A stretch of DNA of 64,000 bases from Undibacterium pigrum (GTDB lineage Bacteria; Pseudomonadota; Gammaproteobacteria; Burkholderiales; Burkholderiaceae_D), in contig NZ_QJKB01000008.1 of assembly GCF_003201815.1 (NCBI RefSeq), positions 1-64,000 of the forward strand, in the 5' to 3' direction. Below are positions 33,091-42,688 of this stretch, piece by piece. The notes beneath the pieces were generated by a model. The model saw only the letters and a program-made list of their open reading frames with translations, ran no database searches and was not told where the DNA came from. Within the stretch, counting starts at the first letter, position 1. Every line of letters starts with the position of its first letter. Made by a program: the position numbers and the translations under genes.

Positions 33091-35363
33091 ATAAACCTGC
33101 AAATATTTCAGCTGAGCCAAAAGTCAATTCTCCGGCACGCCGTGACTTTTTACGCATGTCAGCATTTACTGGCGGTGGCCTGGTATTGGCCTACCTTGGT
33201 GCTGGCGACAGTGCGCTGGCGCAGATCAGCAAGCCTGCTGCATTGCCGTCATCAACTGACTTTGTCCCGCATGCCCTGATACGCATAGGCAGTGACGGAA
33301 CGGTGACCCTGGTATCCAAACAGCCAGAGATAGGCCAGGGCATCAAGACGTCTTTACCGATGGTGATAGCCGAAGAGCTGGAAGTGAATTGGAAAGATGT
33401 GCGCATCATCCAGGGTGATCTCAATCCCGCTTATGGCAGCCAGGGGGCAGGCGGTTCAACCTCCACGCCAACCAATTACAATGAATTCCACAGGCTGGGT
33501 GCCACGGCGCGCACCATGCTGGTCAGTGCGGCGGCCCAGACCTGGAATGTGCCCGCATCTGAATGCCATGCGGCTGACAGTGCGGTACATCACGCCGCCA
33601 GCCAGCGCAAACTGACGTATGCAGCCCTGGCCGCCAAAGCTGCCACATTGCCTGTGCCTGATGCAAAGGATGTCAAACTCAAGGACCCGGCACAATTCAA
33701 ATTGCTGGGCACGCGTATAGGCGGTGTCGATAATCCGGCGATAGTCACTGGCAAGCCCTTGTTTGGTATTGATGTGAAATTGCCCGGCATGCTATATGCC
33801 GTTTATGAAAAATGCCCGGTATTTGGCGGCAAGGTTCTCAGCGCCAATCTTGAGCATATCAAGGCACAGCCCGGTGTCAAGGATGCTTTTGTTATTGAAG
33901 GCACGGATAACCTGCGTGGCCTCATGCCTGGTGTCGCCATTATTGCTGAAACCACCTGGGCTGCCTTCAGTGCCCGCAAGCTGCTGGAAGTGAAATGGGA
34001 TGAAGGCAAGGGTGCGAATGCCAGTTGGGCAGACTTTACTGCGCAGGCCAAAAAACTGGCTACGCAACCCGGTACGACCAGCTTGCGCAAGGATGGTGAT
34101 GTTGCCGCAGCGCTGGGTAAGGCTGCCAGGACGGTGGAAGCTGCATATAGCTACCCCTTTATCTCGCATGCCAGCATGGAGCCGCAAAATTGCACGGCAG
34201 CCTACAATACCCAGGACAGCAGTCTGGAAATCTGGGCACCAACGCAATTGCCAGAATCTGGCCAGGCGCTGGTGGCCGATGTACTGGCCATGCCCAAGGA
34301 AAAAATCAAGCTGCATATCACCCGTAGCGGTGGTGGTTTTGGCCGTCGACTGAGTTCTGACTTTATTGTAGAAGCTGCCGCGATCGCCAAACGCGTCAAT
34401 GCACCGGTCAAGCTGACCTGGTCACGCGAAGATGATATGCGACATGATCATTTCCGTGCAGGCGGTTTCCACTTCCTGCGCGGTGGGCTGGATGACAAGG
34501 GCAAGCTCACAGCCTGGCACAATCACTTCGTCAGCTTTGGCAATAAAGTCATGCGGGATGGAAAGTCGCAATTACAGGCGGGTAGTGGTGCCAGCTTGTC
34601 GGGCGATGAATTCCCTGGTCGCTGGCTGGAAAACTGCCTGCTGGAACAGACGCTGATGGAAAGCCATATCCCCATGGGGCCGTGGCGTGCACCGGGCAGC
34701 AATGTGTTTGCCTGGGTCTTCCATAGCTTTATTGATGAACTGGCTCATGCAGCAGGCCGTGATCCCATGGAGTTTCGCCTGGATATTCTTGGTGACAAGG
34801 AAATCATGCCTGGCACAGGTGAGCGCGGCCAGCCTTATCATGTGGGGCGCATGAGACGGGTCTTGCAGGAAGTGGCACTCAAGGCAGACTGGGGTAAGAA
34901 GAAATTCCCACGAGGCCAGGGGCAGGGCATTGCCTTCCACTTCAGCCATCGCGGCTATATTGCTGAAGTGGCCGAAGTCACTGTCAGCAAGCAGGGCGAA
35001 CTCAAGGTCGACAGGGTGGTCGTGGTGACGGATATAGGTTCGCAGATCGTCAACCTCAGTGGTGCTGAACACCAGGTGCAAGGCTCGGTCCTCGATGGTA
35101 TCAGCACCCTGATGTATCCTGAACTCGATATCCAGCGTGGCCGTGTCGTGCAGGGTAATTTCAATGAATACCCTTTGCTGCGCATCAAGGATAGCTATAC
35201 CAAGATCGAGGCGCATTTCCTGAAGACGGATTTTCCTGTGACAGGCCTGGGCGAGCCAGCCTTCCCGCCGCTGGCCCCGGCGGTGTGCAATGCGATTTTT
35301 GCAGCGACCGGCAAGCGGGTCAGGCAGTTGCCGTTGACGCATACGGATTTGAGTTGGAGTTAA
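33087..35363 (+). CDS. molybdopterin-binding subunit, IorB type (xanthine oxidase family)
   Basis: A 758-aa catalytic subunit predicted to hydroxylate an N-heterocycle or oxidise an aldehyde. A Tat-type signal with RRDFLRMS at about residues 18-25 and a hydrophobic stretch after it suggests export of the folded complex. The repeated IorB segments are visible, including [25 protein letters not shown] and [18 protein letters not shown]. The C-terminal [14 protein letters not shown] carries the probable catalytic Glu. The substrate cannot be read from the sequence. An inverted repeat that could terminate transcription follows 16 bp after the stop. Confidence 0.92.
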   Translation: MNKPANISAEPKVNSPARRDFLRMSAFTGGGLVLAYLGAGDSALAQISKPAALPSSTDFVPHALIRIGSDGTVTLVSKQPEIGQGIKTSLPMVIAEELEVNWKDVRIIQGDLNPAYGSQGAGGSTSTPTNYNEFHRLGATARTMLVSAAAQTWNVPASECHAADSAVHHAASQRKLTYAALAAKAATLPVPDAKDVKLKDPAQFKLLGTRIGGVDNPAIVTGKPLFGIDVKLPGMLYAVYEKCPVFGGKVLSANLEHIKAQPGVKDAFVIEGTDNLRGLMPGVAIIAETTWAAFSARKLLEVKWDEGKGANASWADFTAQAKKLATQPGTTSLRKDGDVAAALGKAARTVEAAYSYPFISHASMEPQNCTAAYNTQDSSLEIWAPTQLPESGQALVADVLAMPKEKIKLHITRSGGGFGRRLSSDFIVEAAAIAKRVNAPVKLTWSREDDMRHDHFRAGGFHFLRGGLDDKGKLTAWHNHFVSFGNKVMRDGKSQLQAGSGASLSGDEFPGRWLENCLLEQTLMESHIPMGPWRAPGSNVFAWVFHSFIDELAHAAGRDPMEFRLDILGDKEIMPGTGERGQPYHVGRMRRVLQEVALKADWGKKKFPRGQGQGIAFHFSHRGYIAEVAEVTVSKQGELKVDRVVVVTDIGSQIVNLSGAEHQVQGSVLDGISTLMYPELDIQRGRVVQGNFNEYPLLRIKDSYTKIEAHFLKTDFPVTGLGEPAFPPLAPAVCNAIFAATGKRVRQLPLTHTDLSWS

Positions 35364-35379
35364 GGGCCGAAATTTGCTT

Positions 35380-35486
35380 CTCGTAGGTTGGGCTACGCTT
35401 CACCAGCCCAACACTGGGCGTTTAAATGACGTATACGTTTGTTGAGGCCGAGTGTTGGGCTGGTAAGGCGTAGCCCAACCTACGAG
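35380..35486. repeat. long inverted repeat (about 35-bp arms)
   Basis: Arms at 35380-35414 and 35451-35486 are nearly identical reverse complements built on TCGTAGGTTGGGCTACGC and CCAGCCCAACACT. They are separated by 36 bp. It sits between convergent genes and may terminate both. It looks like a dispersed intergenic repeat of proteobacteria. Confidence 0.78.
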
Positions 35487-35505
35487 ATTGCTTAATCTAC
35501 GCCAC

Positions 35506-36156
35506 TCAACTCTCCATCCCATACCGCAACTTCAACTGCCTCGAAATCCGCCTCATCAACAAAGTCAGCGGATAACAAAAACAAAAGAAGAACAAACAGG
35601 CATACAGATAAATCGGCAGCATCAAGCGTGTGTTGCCCGTCGCATTGATGACGGTATTGCAGCGGCTGACGAGTTCGCTGACACCGATGATGGAAGCGGT
35701 GCTCGATGCCATGACGATGATGAGTGCATAGCTGGTCCAGCTGGGGATGAACAGGAAGGCCGCATGGTGATTGCCTTTCTTCCATTCATCCATGGCGATG
35801 GTGAGGTTATCGCTGGTGAAACCGATGACGGCAATCGCCAATGCCAGCGCTGCCTTGATCCACACTGGAAAGCTGATGATGGTCTTGAAATAAGGCAGCA
35901 ATATCTCGGACGGCAGCATGAAGGCCAGGTAAAACTGGAACACGATAGTCGGAATGCTGCGCGAAAACTCGGTCGCCACCAGGCTGACTTTGACACGGCG
36001 TGGATGGGTGGACAGGCGCAATGATGCCAGCAGCCAGCCTATGCCCGTACCTATCACCATGGCGACGATGGATATCCAGATATTCATGGCAAAGCCGCCA
36101 AGCAAGAATGGCGTCCAGGTCAGCAGATGCTGGAAAATCTCTGTGGTTTCCATCAT
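35506..36156 (-). CDS. amino-acid-type ABC transporter permease
   Basis: A 216-aa inner-membrane permease of the polar amino-acid (HisM/GlnP) type, with about five hydrophobic segments. The EAA-like loop region IIGVSELVSRCNTVINATG lies where the ATPase normally docks. It overlaps the preceding binding-protein/permease gene by 4 bp, so the two permeases probably form a heterodimer. No ATPase gene is present in the operon. It ends the six-gene operon that begins at 42182. Confidence 0.82.
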   Translation of the reverse strand: MMETTEIFQHLLTWTPFLLGGFAMNIWISIVAMVIGTGIGWLLASLRLSTHPRRVKVSLVATEFSRSIPTIVFQFYLAFMLPSEILLPYFKTIISFPVWIKAALALAIAVIGFTSDNLTIAMDEWKKGNHHAAFLFIPSWTSYALIIVMASSTASIIGVSELVSRCNTVINATGNTRLMLPIYLYACLFFFCFCYPLTLLMRRISRQLKLRYGMES

Positions 36157-37805
36157 GCTAGCCTCGCCAGGATTTTTTGTTCAAGCTGGCGTATGAGGCG
36201 CACTACAGCAAAGATGATCAATAAGAAGGTTAACAGCAGGGCATTCATCATGACGCCGACATTGCCACGTTCATTGATGATGGACGTGGTGGCTGACAAT
36301 AGTTCTGGCACTGCTACGGCAGAAGCCATCATGGTGGCTTTGGATACATTGATGAGCGAAGCCGTGACCGAGCCGCTGGCCAGCCTGGCGATTAGTGAGG
36401 TGTTGGCAAAACGCAGGCGAAATTCACCATGCTGCAAACGGTAAGCCGTTGCCGCATCCAGTAAGGCCGTCATGACGCCAGCACCGGTATACACACTGAG
36501 GCAAAACACCACCACGCCAAAGGCAGGCAGTGCTATGCCGACAGATTCACTAAGTATTGCGCCGATACCAAACAGCAGCAGATACATGCACAACAGGGGA
36601 GGTGTCATGCGGCCTATCGTGCCCAGCAGGCGTGCCGTGGCAGACAATAGCCATATTCTGGATTCTGCAAACACCGCTCCAGCCCAACCCAGCAAGAGGC
36701 TGCAGCTGATGCACAGGGCAGTGAGAGCCAGCGTCACCAGCAAGCCATAAAAGAACTGGCTGCGGTCAAAGCTGTCATATACCAGGGTCAGGTTGATGCC
36801 CGTGGCTTCATTGAGCCATAAACCCAGTTGCGCCAGACCACCCACATCTGTCGATGTCAGGAATACCTGGTTGCGGCATTCTGCCCGCCAGTTACCATCA
36901 GGCAGGCGGCGGCAAAAGCTGGCATTGTCGCTGTCATTCTTTTGCCAGAGTACGTGGGTATCTGCCAGGAATTTTGACGGAGGAATACCCCAGGCTTTTT
37001 CCCGCTCCTGCAAAAAACCGCTACGATGCCAGTCGGCGACGATATCTGCCAGCATATTCTCAAATTCCGTACCTTTTTCACTCTTGCTGATGGCCATCGC
37101 CCAGGGCGTGCTCAGGGTAGGTGGCAAGGGAGCCTTATAGCCTTTCCATTCGGGATTGGCCAAATCATTGATGACGGCTGTGTTGTCGAACAGATAGCCT
37201 ATGCATCGTCCATCCTTGACAGCCAGTTTGGCATCCCTGGCATTGTTATACATCTGCAATTCCATCAGATAACGTTGTTGCATGATGCGGTTGAAGTAGG
37301 AACCCTGGGTGGCGCAGACGAGATGGCCGCGGGTATCTGCCCAGTCCTTGATATTGGCCGTCGGCGGCATGAACAGGGTGACACCAGACGCATAATAATT
37401 AGGCTCTATCATGGTGACAATCTGGCGGCGTTCGGCAGTGTCACCGGTTGTGGCAAGAACCAGGTCGATGACACCTTCCTGCAATTTTTGCAGGCGGTTG
37501 CTGCCGCTGACGCTGACCTTGCGCAGTTGTACGCCCAGGCGCCTGGCGATATCGGCAGCCAGATCATGCTCGAAACCTTCCGGTACGCCATTTTCATCAA
37601 GCATGCCAAACGGAGGGTAATCAGTTTTGACACCGACGATAATGGCACCGCGCTCGCGTATCAGTGTCAGCCTTTCACTGGTGCTAGTGCTAGTGCTGGT
37701 GCCGGGCTTTTTTGCTGTTTGTGCCTGTGCTGCACTCATGAAGAAAGTGAGGAGCAAAAAAAGCAGGCTGCAAAAGGACTTTATTTTTCTTGGGTACATC
37801 GTCAT
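36153..37805 (-). CDS. fusion of an amino-acid-binding protein and an ABC permease
   Basis: The 550-aa protein starts with a signal sequence (SAAQAQTAKKPG) and a short Thr-Ser repeat. A bacterial extracellular solute-binding domain of family 3 follows at about 50-285 (VGVKTDYPPFGMLDENG, FEHDLAADIARRLGV). The rest, about 345-550, is a permease domain with several membrane helices and the loop LINVSKATMMASAVAVPELLSATTSI. Such fusions exist in some Gram-positive transporters but are uncommon in proteobacteria. The binding domain is a paralogue of the separate binding protein at 38662, sharing IPPS-x-FL-x-D-x-H and a conserved Cys pattern. Ligand unknown. Confidence 0.85.
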   Translation of the reverse strand: MTMYPRKIKSFCSLLFLLLTFFMSAAQAQTAKKPGTSTSTSTSERLTLIRERGAIIVGVKTDYPPFGMLDENGVPEGFEHDLAADIARRLGVQLRKVSVSGSNRLQKLQEGVIDLVLATTGDTAERRQIVTMIEPNYYASGVTLFMPPTANIKDWADTRGHLVCATQGSYFNRIMQQRYLMELQMYNNARDAKLAVKDGRCIGYLFDNTAVINDLANPEWKGYKAPLPPTLSTPWAMAISKSEKGTEFENMLADIVADWHRSGFLQEREKAWGIPPSKFLADTHVLWQKNDSDNASFCRRLPDGNWRAECRNQVFLTSTDVGGLAQLGLWLNEATGINLTLVYDSFDRSQFFYGLLVTLALTALCISCSLLLGWAGAVFAESRIWLLSATARLLGTIGRMTPPLLCMYLLLFGIGAILSESVGIALPAFGVVVFCLSVYTGAGVMTALLDAATAYRLQHGEFRLRFANTSLIARLASGSVTASLINVSKATMMASAVAVPELLSATTSIINERGNVGVMMNALLLTFLLIIFAVVRLIRQLEQKILARLA

Positions 37806-37837
37806 TTTGAATCAAGTTAACATCAGATTTGAATTAT

Positions 37838-38671
37838 TTATGCAGGCACAGCAACCGCACGTATGCCATAACCCAGGGCCGCGGGCAGCAAGGGCAGCAG
37901 GGCTTCATCGAGCTTGCCCAACAGGTCATGCTGGGTAATCATCCATTCAGGCAGCAGGCTTTCTGGCGAAAGGGCAGTGATGGCAAAGCCGGCTTCCTGC
38001 AATTCTGCACGCAAGCCCGCAACAGAATACAGATGATAAAAAAACTGGTGCGCCTGCTTGTCTATATTGCGGGTGAATAAAATATTACCCGGTTCTTTTT
38101 GTGTATCGCGTGCCTTGCCCGTCATGCGTTGCCAGTGGGCGGCAAATAATTCAAAAGGGCGACGGCGGAAGATGCTGGGCACGCTGAGTATCAGTTTTCC
38201 CTCAGGCCGCATCAGGCTGCGTAATTGCTTCAGCGTAGCCAGTCTGGCGGTATGGTCGCCAACATGGCTGAGCACACCAAACATCAGCATGACCATGTCA
38301 TAGTCGCCTTGTCCATTGAGTATCTGTGCGTCACCTTCGAACAGACGCATGCGCTCTGCATGTGGATTGTCCTGTAAAAAGCGTGACAGCTCGGCGATTG
38401 CCGCATGTGAGATATCAAAACCAGTCAGCCTGGCGTTGGTCTGCTGTAACAGGGGCAAGGCATAGCGGCCGCTGCCGCAACCAAAATCGAGGATATTTTT
38501 TGCCTCTCTTGCGCCATTCTCAAACAGGAAGTGCAGGGTACCCTGATTGGGTTTAGGATAGCGCTTTTCATATTCGTGGCTGGTGTAATAGCGGTCATAC
38601 AAATCCGTCATCGCCTCAGTGATTTGATGATTATCACGGATAGGTGTTGGCAAATCATCTTTCACAGGCAT
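37838..38671 (-). CDS. class I SAM-dependent methyltransferase
   Basis: SAM-binding motif I is NILDFGCGSGRYALPL, followed by acidic motif FDIS and motif IV YDMVMLMFGVLSHV. The fold is the small-molecule methyltransferase type (Methyltransf_11/25-like). I choose the ATG at 38671, which overlaps the preceding gene by 10 bp and gives 277 aa; an ATG at 38713 lies deeper in that gene, and one at 38611 is also possible. It lies between the two binding-protein genes, an odd place for a methyltransferase. Substrate unknown. Confidence 0.82.
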   Translation of the reverse strand: MPVKDDLPTPIRDNHQITEAMTDLYDRYYTSHEYEKRYPKPNQGTLHFLFENGAREAKNILDFGCGSGRYALPLLQQTNARLTGFDISHAAIAELSRFLQDNPHAERMRLFEGDAQILNGQGDYDMVMLMFGVLSHVGDHTARLATLKQLRSLMRPEGKLILSVPSIFRRRPFELFAAHWQRMTGKARDTQKEPGNILFTRNIDKQAHQFFYHLYSVAGLRAELQEAGFAITALSPESLLPEWMITQHDLLGKLDEALLPLLPAALGYGIRAVAVPA

Positions 38672-39558
38672 TCTTTCGGTGTGCTTGGGTTGATGCTGTC
38701 GCCGCACAACCATTTATTGTCGACTTTCTTGTTCCAGGTTTTATGCATGTCGTCGAGAAAGCGAGATGGTGGTATGGACCAGGATTTTTCGACTTGCTGC
38801 AAATAGCCATTCCTGTGCCAGTTGATAATGGTTTTGGACAGGTATTTTTCCAGATCGCCACCGCGCTCTGCCGGTGAAATCGCAATTGACCAGGGGGTGG
38901 TAAAGATGGTGGTCATGGGCATGACAAAATCATTGGCCCATTCGGGCGCACGCAGCATAGCGGCGATAGCCGTATCGTCATACACCAGGGCGGCACAGCG
39001 GCCATCGCGCAAGGCCTGCTTGGACCAGTCATTTGAATACAGGGCGACCACATCAGCACCATAGGTGACCGTCACACGGCGGTTGTAGAATGCGCCACGG
39101 CGACTGCAGACACGACGGTTTTTCAAGTCTGTCCATTCCTTGAAGTTCTCGCTCTTGCGGGTCAGCAGGTTGACGCCTGAACTATAGTAATGCGGCGTGA
39201 TGAGGTTCAGTTCTTTTTGCCTTTCCGGCGTATCAGTCAGGGTGGCAATCAGGATATCGACCTGGCCATTCTTGACTGCATCAATACGTTCAGCCGTCAG
39301 CACACCCACCAGTTCCAGCTGCACGCCCAGATCAGTGGCGATGCTTTGCGCCAGGTCGGGTTCCATGCCTATGATCTTGCCGCTGCTGTTATCCTGGTAA
39401 CCCCATAGCAGCACGTCTTTTTTGACGCCGACGACGAGTTTGCCGCGTTGCTTGATTTCAGCCAGACTGGTCGCCTGTGCGACATTGCCCAGCAGGCAAA
39501 GCATGCCCAGCAGTGTCACACAGGCCGGACGCAATATCTTGTATGTGATAGTCATCAT
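38662..39558 (-). CDS. periplasmic amino-acid-type solute-binding protein (SBP family 3)
   Basis: A 298-aa exported protein with a signal peptide ending LGNVAQA. The family-3 binding fold starts LAEIKQRGKLVVGVKKDVLLWGYQ and continues with MEPDLAQSIATDLGV. Two residues normally contacting the amino-acid carboxylate lie in the RIDAVKNGQVDILIATLTDTPER region. It overlaps the SpoIIE phosphatase gene by 4 bp. It is a paralogue of the binding domain in the 36153 fusion. Because it adjoins a phosphatase with a periplasmic sensor domain, it may present ligand to that sensor as well as to the transporter. Confidence 0.85.
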   Translation of the reverse strand: MMTITYKILRPACVTLLGMLCLLGNVAQATSLAEIKQRGKLVVGVKKDVLLWGYQDNSSGKIIGMEPDLAQSIATDLGVQLELVGVLTAERIDAVKNGQVDILIATLTDTPERQKELNLITPHYYSSGVNLLTRKSENFKEWTDLKNRRVCSRRGAFYNRRVTVTYGADVVALYSNDWSKQALRDGRCAALVYDDTAIAAMLRAPEWANDFVMPMTTIFTTPWSIAISPAERGGDLEKYLSKTIINWHRNGYLQQVEKSWSIPPSRFLDDMHKTWNKKVDNKWLCGDSINPSTPKECL

Positions 39559-41684
39559 GATGCCTGCTGATTTTCTTGTGGTTTATTGTCTGTTACGCTG
39601 TCGGTCACACTGTCGGTCACGCTGTCTGTCACATTATCTGCCACACTATTTTTTGCAAAATGAAAGTGCAGGGCGACGCAGGTAATATCGTCCGATTGCG
39701 GCGCGCCATTGGCATGCAGGTCAACATCGGCGACTGTGCGGTTGACGGCTTCATTGACGTCGGTAATTGGCCGGTTTTCAAACAGGGGCGGCAGGCGTTC
39801 TGGCGTGTATTCTTCATTTTGTGGATTGAAGGCTTCAGTCACGCCATCGGTGTACATGAGCACATAATCGCCAGCTTGCAACTGTACGGTTTTTTGTGCA
39901 AAGGGTATGCCATCCATGATGCCGAGGGCGCTGCCCCCTGTCATGGGGAGAAATTCTGTAGTGCCATCCTGATGTATCAGCAGTGGTGGCGGGTGACCAC
40001 CATTGACATAAGTAAGTATGCCAGTGGACGGATCAAGCACGGCATAAAAGGTGGTGACGAAGATGCATTCATCATTGTCTTCTGCCAGTATGTCGTTGGC
40101 AATCGCGATGATCTCGCCAGGCTCACTGGCATTGCGGGTGGCGGTGGCACGTATCAGGGTTTTCGATACCATGCCGAACAAGGCGGCAGGTACGCCCTTG
40201 CCACTGACATCTGCCACGACTATGCCTATCTTGCCATTGCCAAGGGAGAAGTGGTCATAGAAATCACCCCCCACTTCCTTGGCTGAGCGCATGATTCCCC
40301 ACAGTGAAAATTCTTTTTCATTGGGCCAGTGGCGTGGCAGGATGGATAGCTGCATGTTCGCTGCAATATCAAGCTCTTGCCGGATACCCACCAGTTGCAG
40401 GCTTTCCTTGAAGGCTTGCGAAATGGTTTCAAACCAGGGTTTCCAGGAGCCGGGCACCACCGGGATCGGCGCCGGAGTGAACTGGCTTTCTTTGGCGATA
40501 TGGGCCACGAGTTTGGAGGCGGGTGATATGAATTCTCGCGTGGTCACATAGTAAGTAACGACCATCAGCAGCGTCAGGCCCAGTATCACCAGCAGCATGA
40601 CGGGGCCGCGTTCCCACAGCAGGTTTTTCCAGAGCTGGTTCTTGGGGACCACATACACAAGTTGCCATGGGGCAGAGATAAAGGGGTGGCGTATCAGCAG
40701 ATAATCACCTATCTCGACCGCCTGGTTGGCAGGGATATCTGTCAGGCGTTTTCCATCGGTGAGTATGCCGGCGGGCATGATTTTTTCGAGTCTTTGCGTG
40801 GCCTGCACTTCCAGGGCATTGGCATATGCCTGTGGATGGGCCACCACTTCACCATAGGCATCGACGAGGAAGGCTGTGCCCGGTGTATAGGCAAAGTCTG
40901 CATTGATGCGGTTCAGATAATCAAGGCTGGTATCGATGGAAACCACGCCACGGAATTTATCATCGCGGTAGATGGGGGCCGCTGTGGGGACCAGCAAGCC
41001 GGTGGCCGTGCCGCCGTAGTACACAGGTGCCCAGTATTTTTCGCCAGTGGGATTTTTTTCTGGCGTGCCCATGAGCCAGGCCTGGCTTTGGTATACCTTG
41101 TCGCTGTGCGGGCGTTTGGCTGCATCCATCCAGGGATAGGTGTTGGAGAAATTGTCGACGGAGATGAAACGGCTCTCGCTGGCATTTGGCAAATTGAAGG
41201 CTATCGCCTGGAATACCTGGTTCAGGTTCAGGGCCATTTCCACGTCCAGATAAAATTCTGGCGCGCGGCCTTGCAGTTTGCCTATTCCATTCAGGTTGCC
41301 AGTCGCATCTTTTTCCGGTGCCTTGTCGAGATCAAAGCTGTCGGTTTCCTGTTCCAGTTTCTTGAACAGGGGGGAGTGTCCGGCTTGCGTTTCTGGCTCG
41401 CTCAGTGTGGCAGGGGCATTATCATAAAAATTGGCTGCCGAAATGCGCATGGCTTCCAGGCTGTCCAGAGAAGAGCGCAGGATAAATTCTACAAATTGCC
41501 CATGCCTGTCCACATGGCCTTGTATGACCTTGATTTCTTCCGTGTGTTTTTGTCGTATCTGGAACAGGAAAAATCCCATGGTCAGTACGACGATGGCGAT
41601 ATAGGTGAAACCAACCAGGCGGTTATAGTTGCGGAAGAAGTTGATGTTGTTATTGTTGCTGACTGGCGGCGTAGTGCTGGGCAT
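39555..41684 (-). CDS. membrane sensor PP2C/SpoIIE-type serine phosphatase
   Basis: A 709-aa signalling protein. Membrane helices at about 24-42 and 345-370 enclose a large periplasmic double-Cache-like sensor (FAYTPGTAFLVDAYGEVVAHP). The cytoplasmic part is a SpoIIE/RsbU-type phosphatase at about 435-660, with metal-binding KEVGGDFYDHF and VVADVSGKGVPAALF, then YTDGVTEAFN and QSDDITCVAL. The tail is a VTDS repeat. It should dephosphorylate an anti-anti-sigma (STAS) protein, although none is encoded next to it. Paired with the RsbW-like ATPase 48 bp upstream in a partner-switch module. Confidence 0.92.
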   Translation of the reverse strand: MPSTTPPVSNNNNINFFRNYNRLVGFTYIAIVVLTMGFFLFQIRQKHTEEIKVIQGHVDRHGQFVEFILRSSLDSLEAMRISAANFYDNAPATLSEPETQAGHSPLFKKLEQETDSFDLDKAPEKDATGNLNGIGKLQGRAPEFYLDVEMALNLNQVFQAIAFNLPNASESRFISVDNFSNTYPWMDAAKRPHSDKVYQSQAWLMGTPEKNPTGEKYWAPVYYGGTATGLLVPTAAPIYRDDKFRGVVSIDTSLDYLNRINADFAYTPGTAFLVDAYGEVVAHPQAYANALEVQATQRLEKIMPAGILTDGKRLTDIPANQAVEIGDYLLIRHPFISAPWQLVYVVPKNQLWKNLLWERGPVMLLVILGLTLLMVVTYYVTTREFISPASKLVAHIAKESQFTPAPIPVVPGSWKPWFETISQAFKESLQLVGIRQELDIAANMQLSILPRHWPNEKEFSLWGIMRSAKEVGGDFYDHFSLGNGKIGIVVADVSGKGVPAALFGMVSKTLIRATATRNASEPGEIIAIANDILAEDNDECIFVTTFYAVLDPSTGILTYVNGGHPPPLLIHQDGTTEFLPMTGGSALGIMDGIPFAQKTVQLQAGDYVLMYTDGVTEAFNPQNEEYTPERLPPLFENRPITDVNEAVNRTVADVDLHANGAPQSDDITCVALHFHFAKNSVADNVTDSVTDSVTDSVTDNKPQENQQAS
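39589..39648 (-). repeat. 12-bp tandem repeat encoding VTDS units in the phosphatase tail
   Basis: Five consecutive 12-bp units (TCTGTTACGCTG-like on the plus strand) encode NSVADNVTDSVTDSVTDS-type sequence near the C-terminus. The period keeps the reading frame, so unit gain or loss changes only linker length. Confidence 0.85.
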
Positions 41685-41732
41685 TTTCTGATCCGGTGTC
41701 TGGGTGGCTCTGGGCTGTTAGCTGAAAAATGA

Positions 41733-42182
41733 TCAGGACGGGAAGCTTTTGCTAAAATGCACTTCATTGAAATCACCATCGCGGCGGTAAGCAAAGCTGT
41801 CCGCCATCTTCCTGACAAAATGCACACCCAGGCCGCCTATATCGCGCTCATCGATATCGAGCGTGGTGTCTGGTTCGGCGATAGAGAAAGGGTCAAAGGC
41901 GGGCGCACTGTCGCGGATAATAACTTCCACACCATTCGTGATGGGCAGCACGGTCACTTCAATTTCACCACTGTCATGGTCGCCATAATCGCCATAACCA
42001 TGCATCACCACATTGGTCAGCAATTCATCAAGCATGAGGATGATGCTGTTGACCGTGCGTGCAGGTATGCCATGACGCTCAGACCAGCCACGCAGGGCTT
42101 CTGTCAGTGATTCTATTTCAGCGATCTGACCAGGGATGATGTGATGGAAACTGCCTTGTTTCGCTGCTGCTTCACTCGACAT
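41733..42182 (-). CDS. RsbW-like anti-sigma/serine kinase ATPase
   Basis: HATPase_c protein of about 149 aa. The N-box is LDELLTNVVMHGYGD, the G1 box DSAPAFDP and the G2 box DIGGLGVHFVRKM. These are the marks of anti-sigma factors of the RsbW/SpoIIAB group. It would phosphorylate a STAS antagonist and bind a sigma factor or another output protein. First gene of the six-gene operon with the phosphatase. No sigma factor or STAS gene is in the window, so its partner lies elsewhere. Confidence 0.88.
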   Translation of the reverse strand: MSSEAAAKQGSFHHIIPGQIAEIESLTEALRGWSERHGIPARTVNSIILMLDELLTNVVMHGYGDYGDHDSGEIEVTVLPITNGVEVIIRDSAPAFDPFSIAEPDTTLDIDERDIGGLGVHFVRKMADSFAYRRDGDFNEVHFSKSFPS

Positions 42183-42185
42183 CAA

Positions 42186-42688
42186 TGTCTCCTCAACAAT
42201 GGTGAGTCTGTCAACCGGACAGCGAACCTGAGCATCAGGTAACCGCAGGGAGTTTTTGGCTGTTACCGTATTCTTCGCTCATATATAGCACGGTCTGCGA
42301 TAGTGCTGCCTGTGCATTCTCGCTCAAATGTTTTCAGTGAATCTTATTGAAGCTGGACACTGGCAATATAAAGAAGTCGGGCATGCGCATGGTTAAAGAG
42401 TGTTAAATGTTCGCAGGCATGAAAACCTTAACAGACCCAGCTTGCTGCAAGGCATGCAGATGCAGGGATACACTAAGTGATGATCACCACAAGCATCCCT
42501 GATCTGACCAGACTATTATTCCCGTGCTGGAATTTTTTGTCGATGATTTCTAACGCAAATTAACAGATTTGTCGTGTTTTCTTCGCAATTTATTTTATCT
42601 GTCCACAAGTGTTGTTTGCCTGCATTCATATTGCGGCCCGGCTGTCAGATCGGTTAAACTTTTTGCATCGACTCAGCCGGTTAAAACA
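42186..42688. other. divergent intergenic region without a gene
   Basis: About 500 bp between the RsbW-like gene and the duplicated-domain protein. I see no hairpin, repeat or convincing small ORF. It should hold promoters for both flanking genes, but no clear -35/-10 pair stands out. A frame to 42569 extends the next gene upstream without a credible start. Confidence 0.4.

Noticed and set aside
40662..41732. 356-aa plus-strand reading frame
   Set aside because: Antisense shadow of the SpoIIE-type phosphatase gene.
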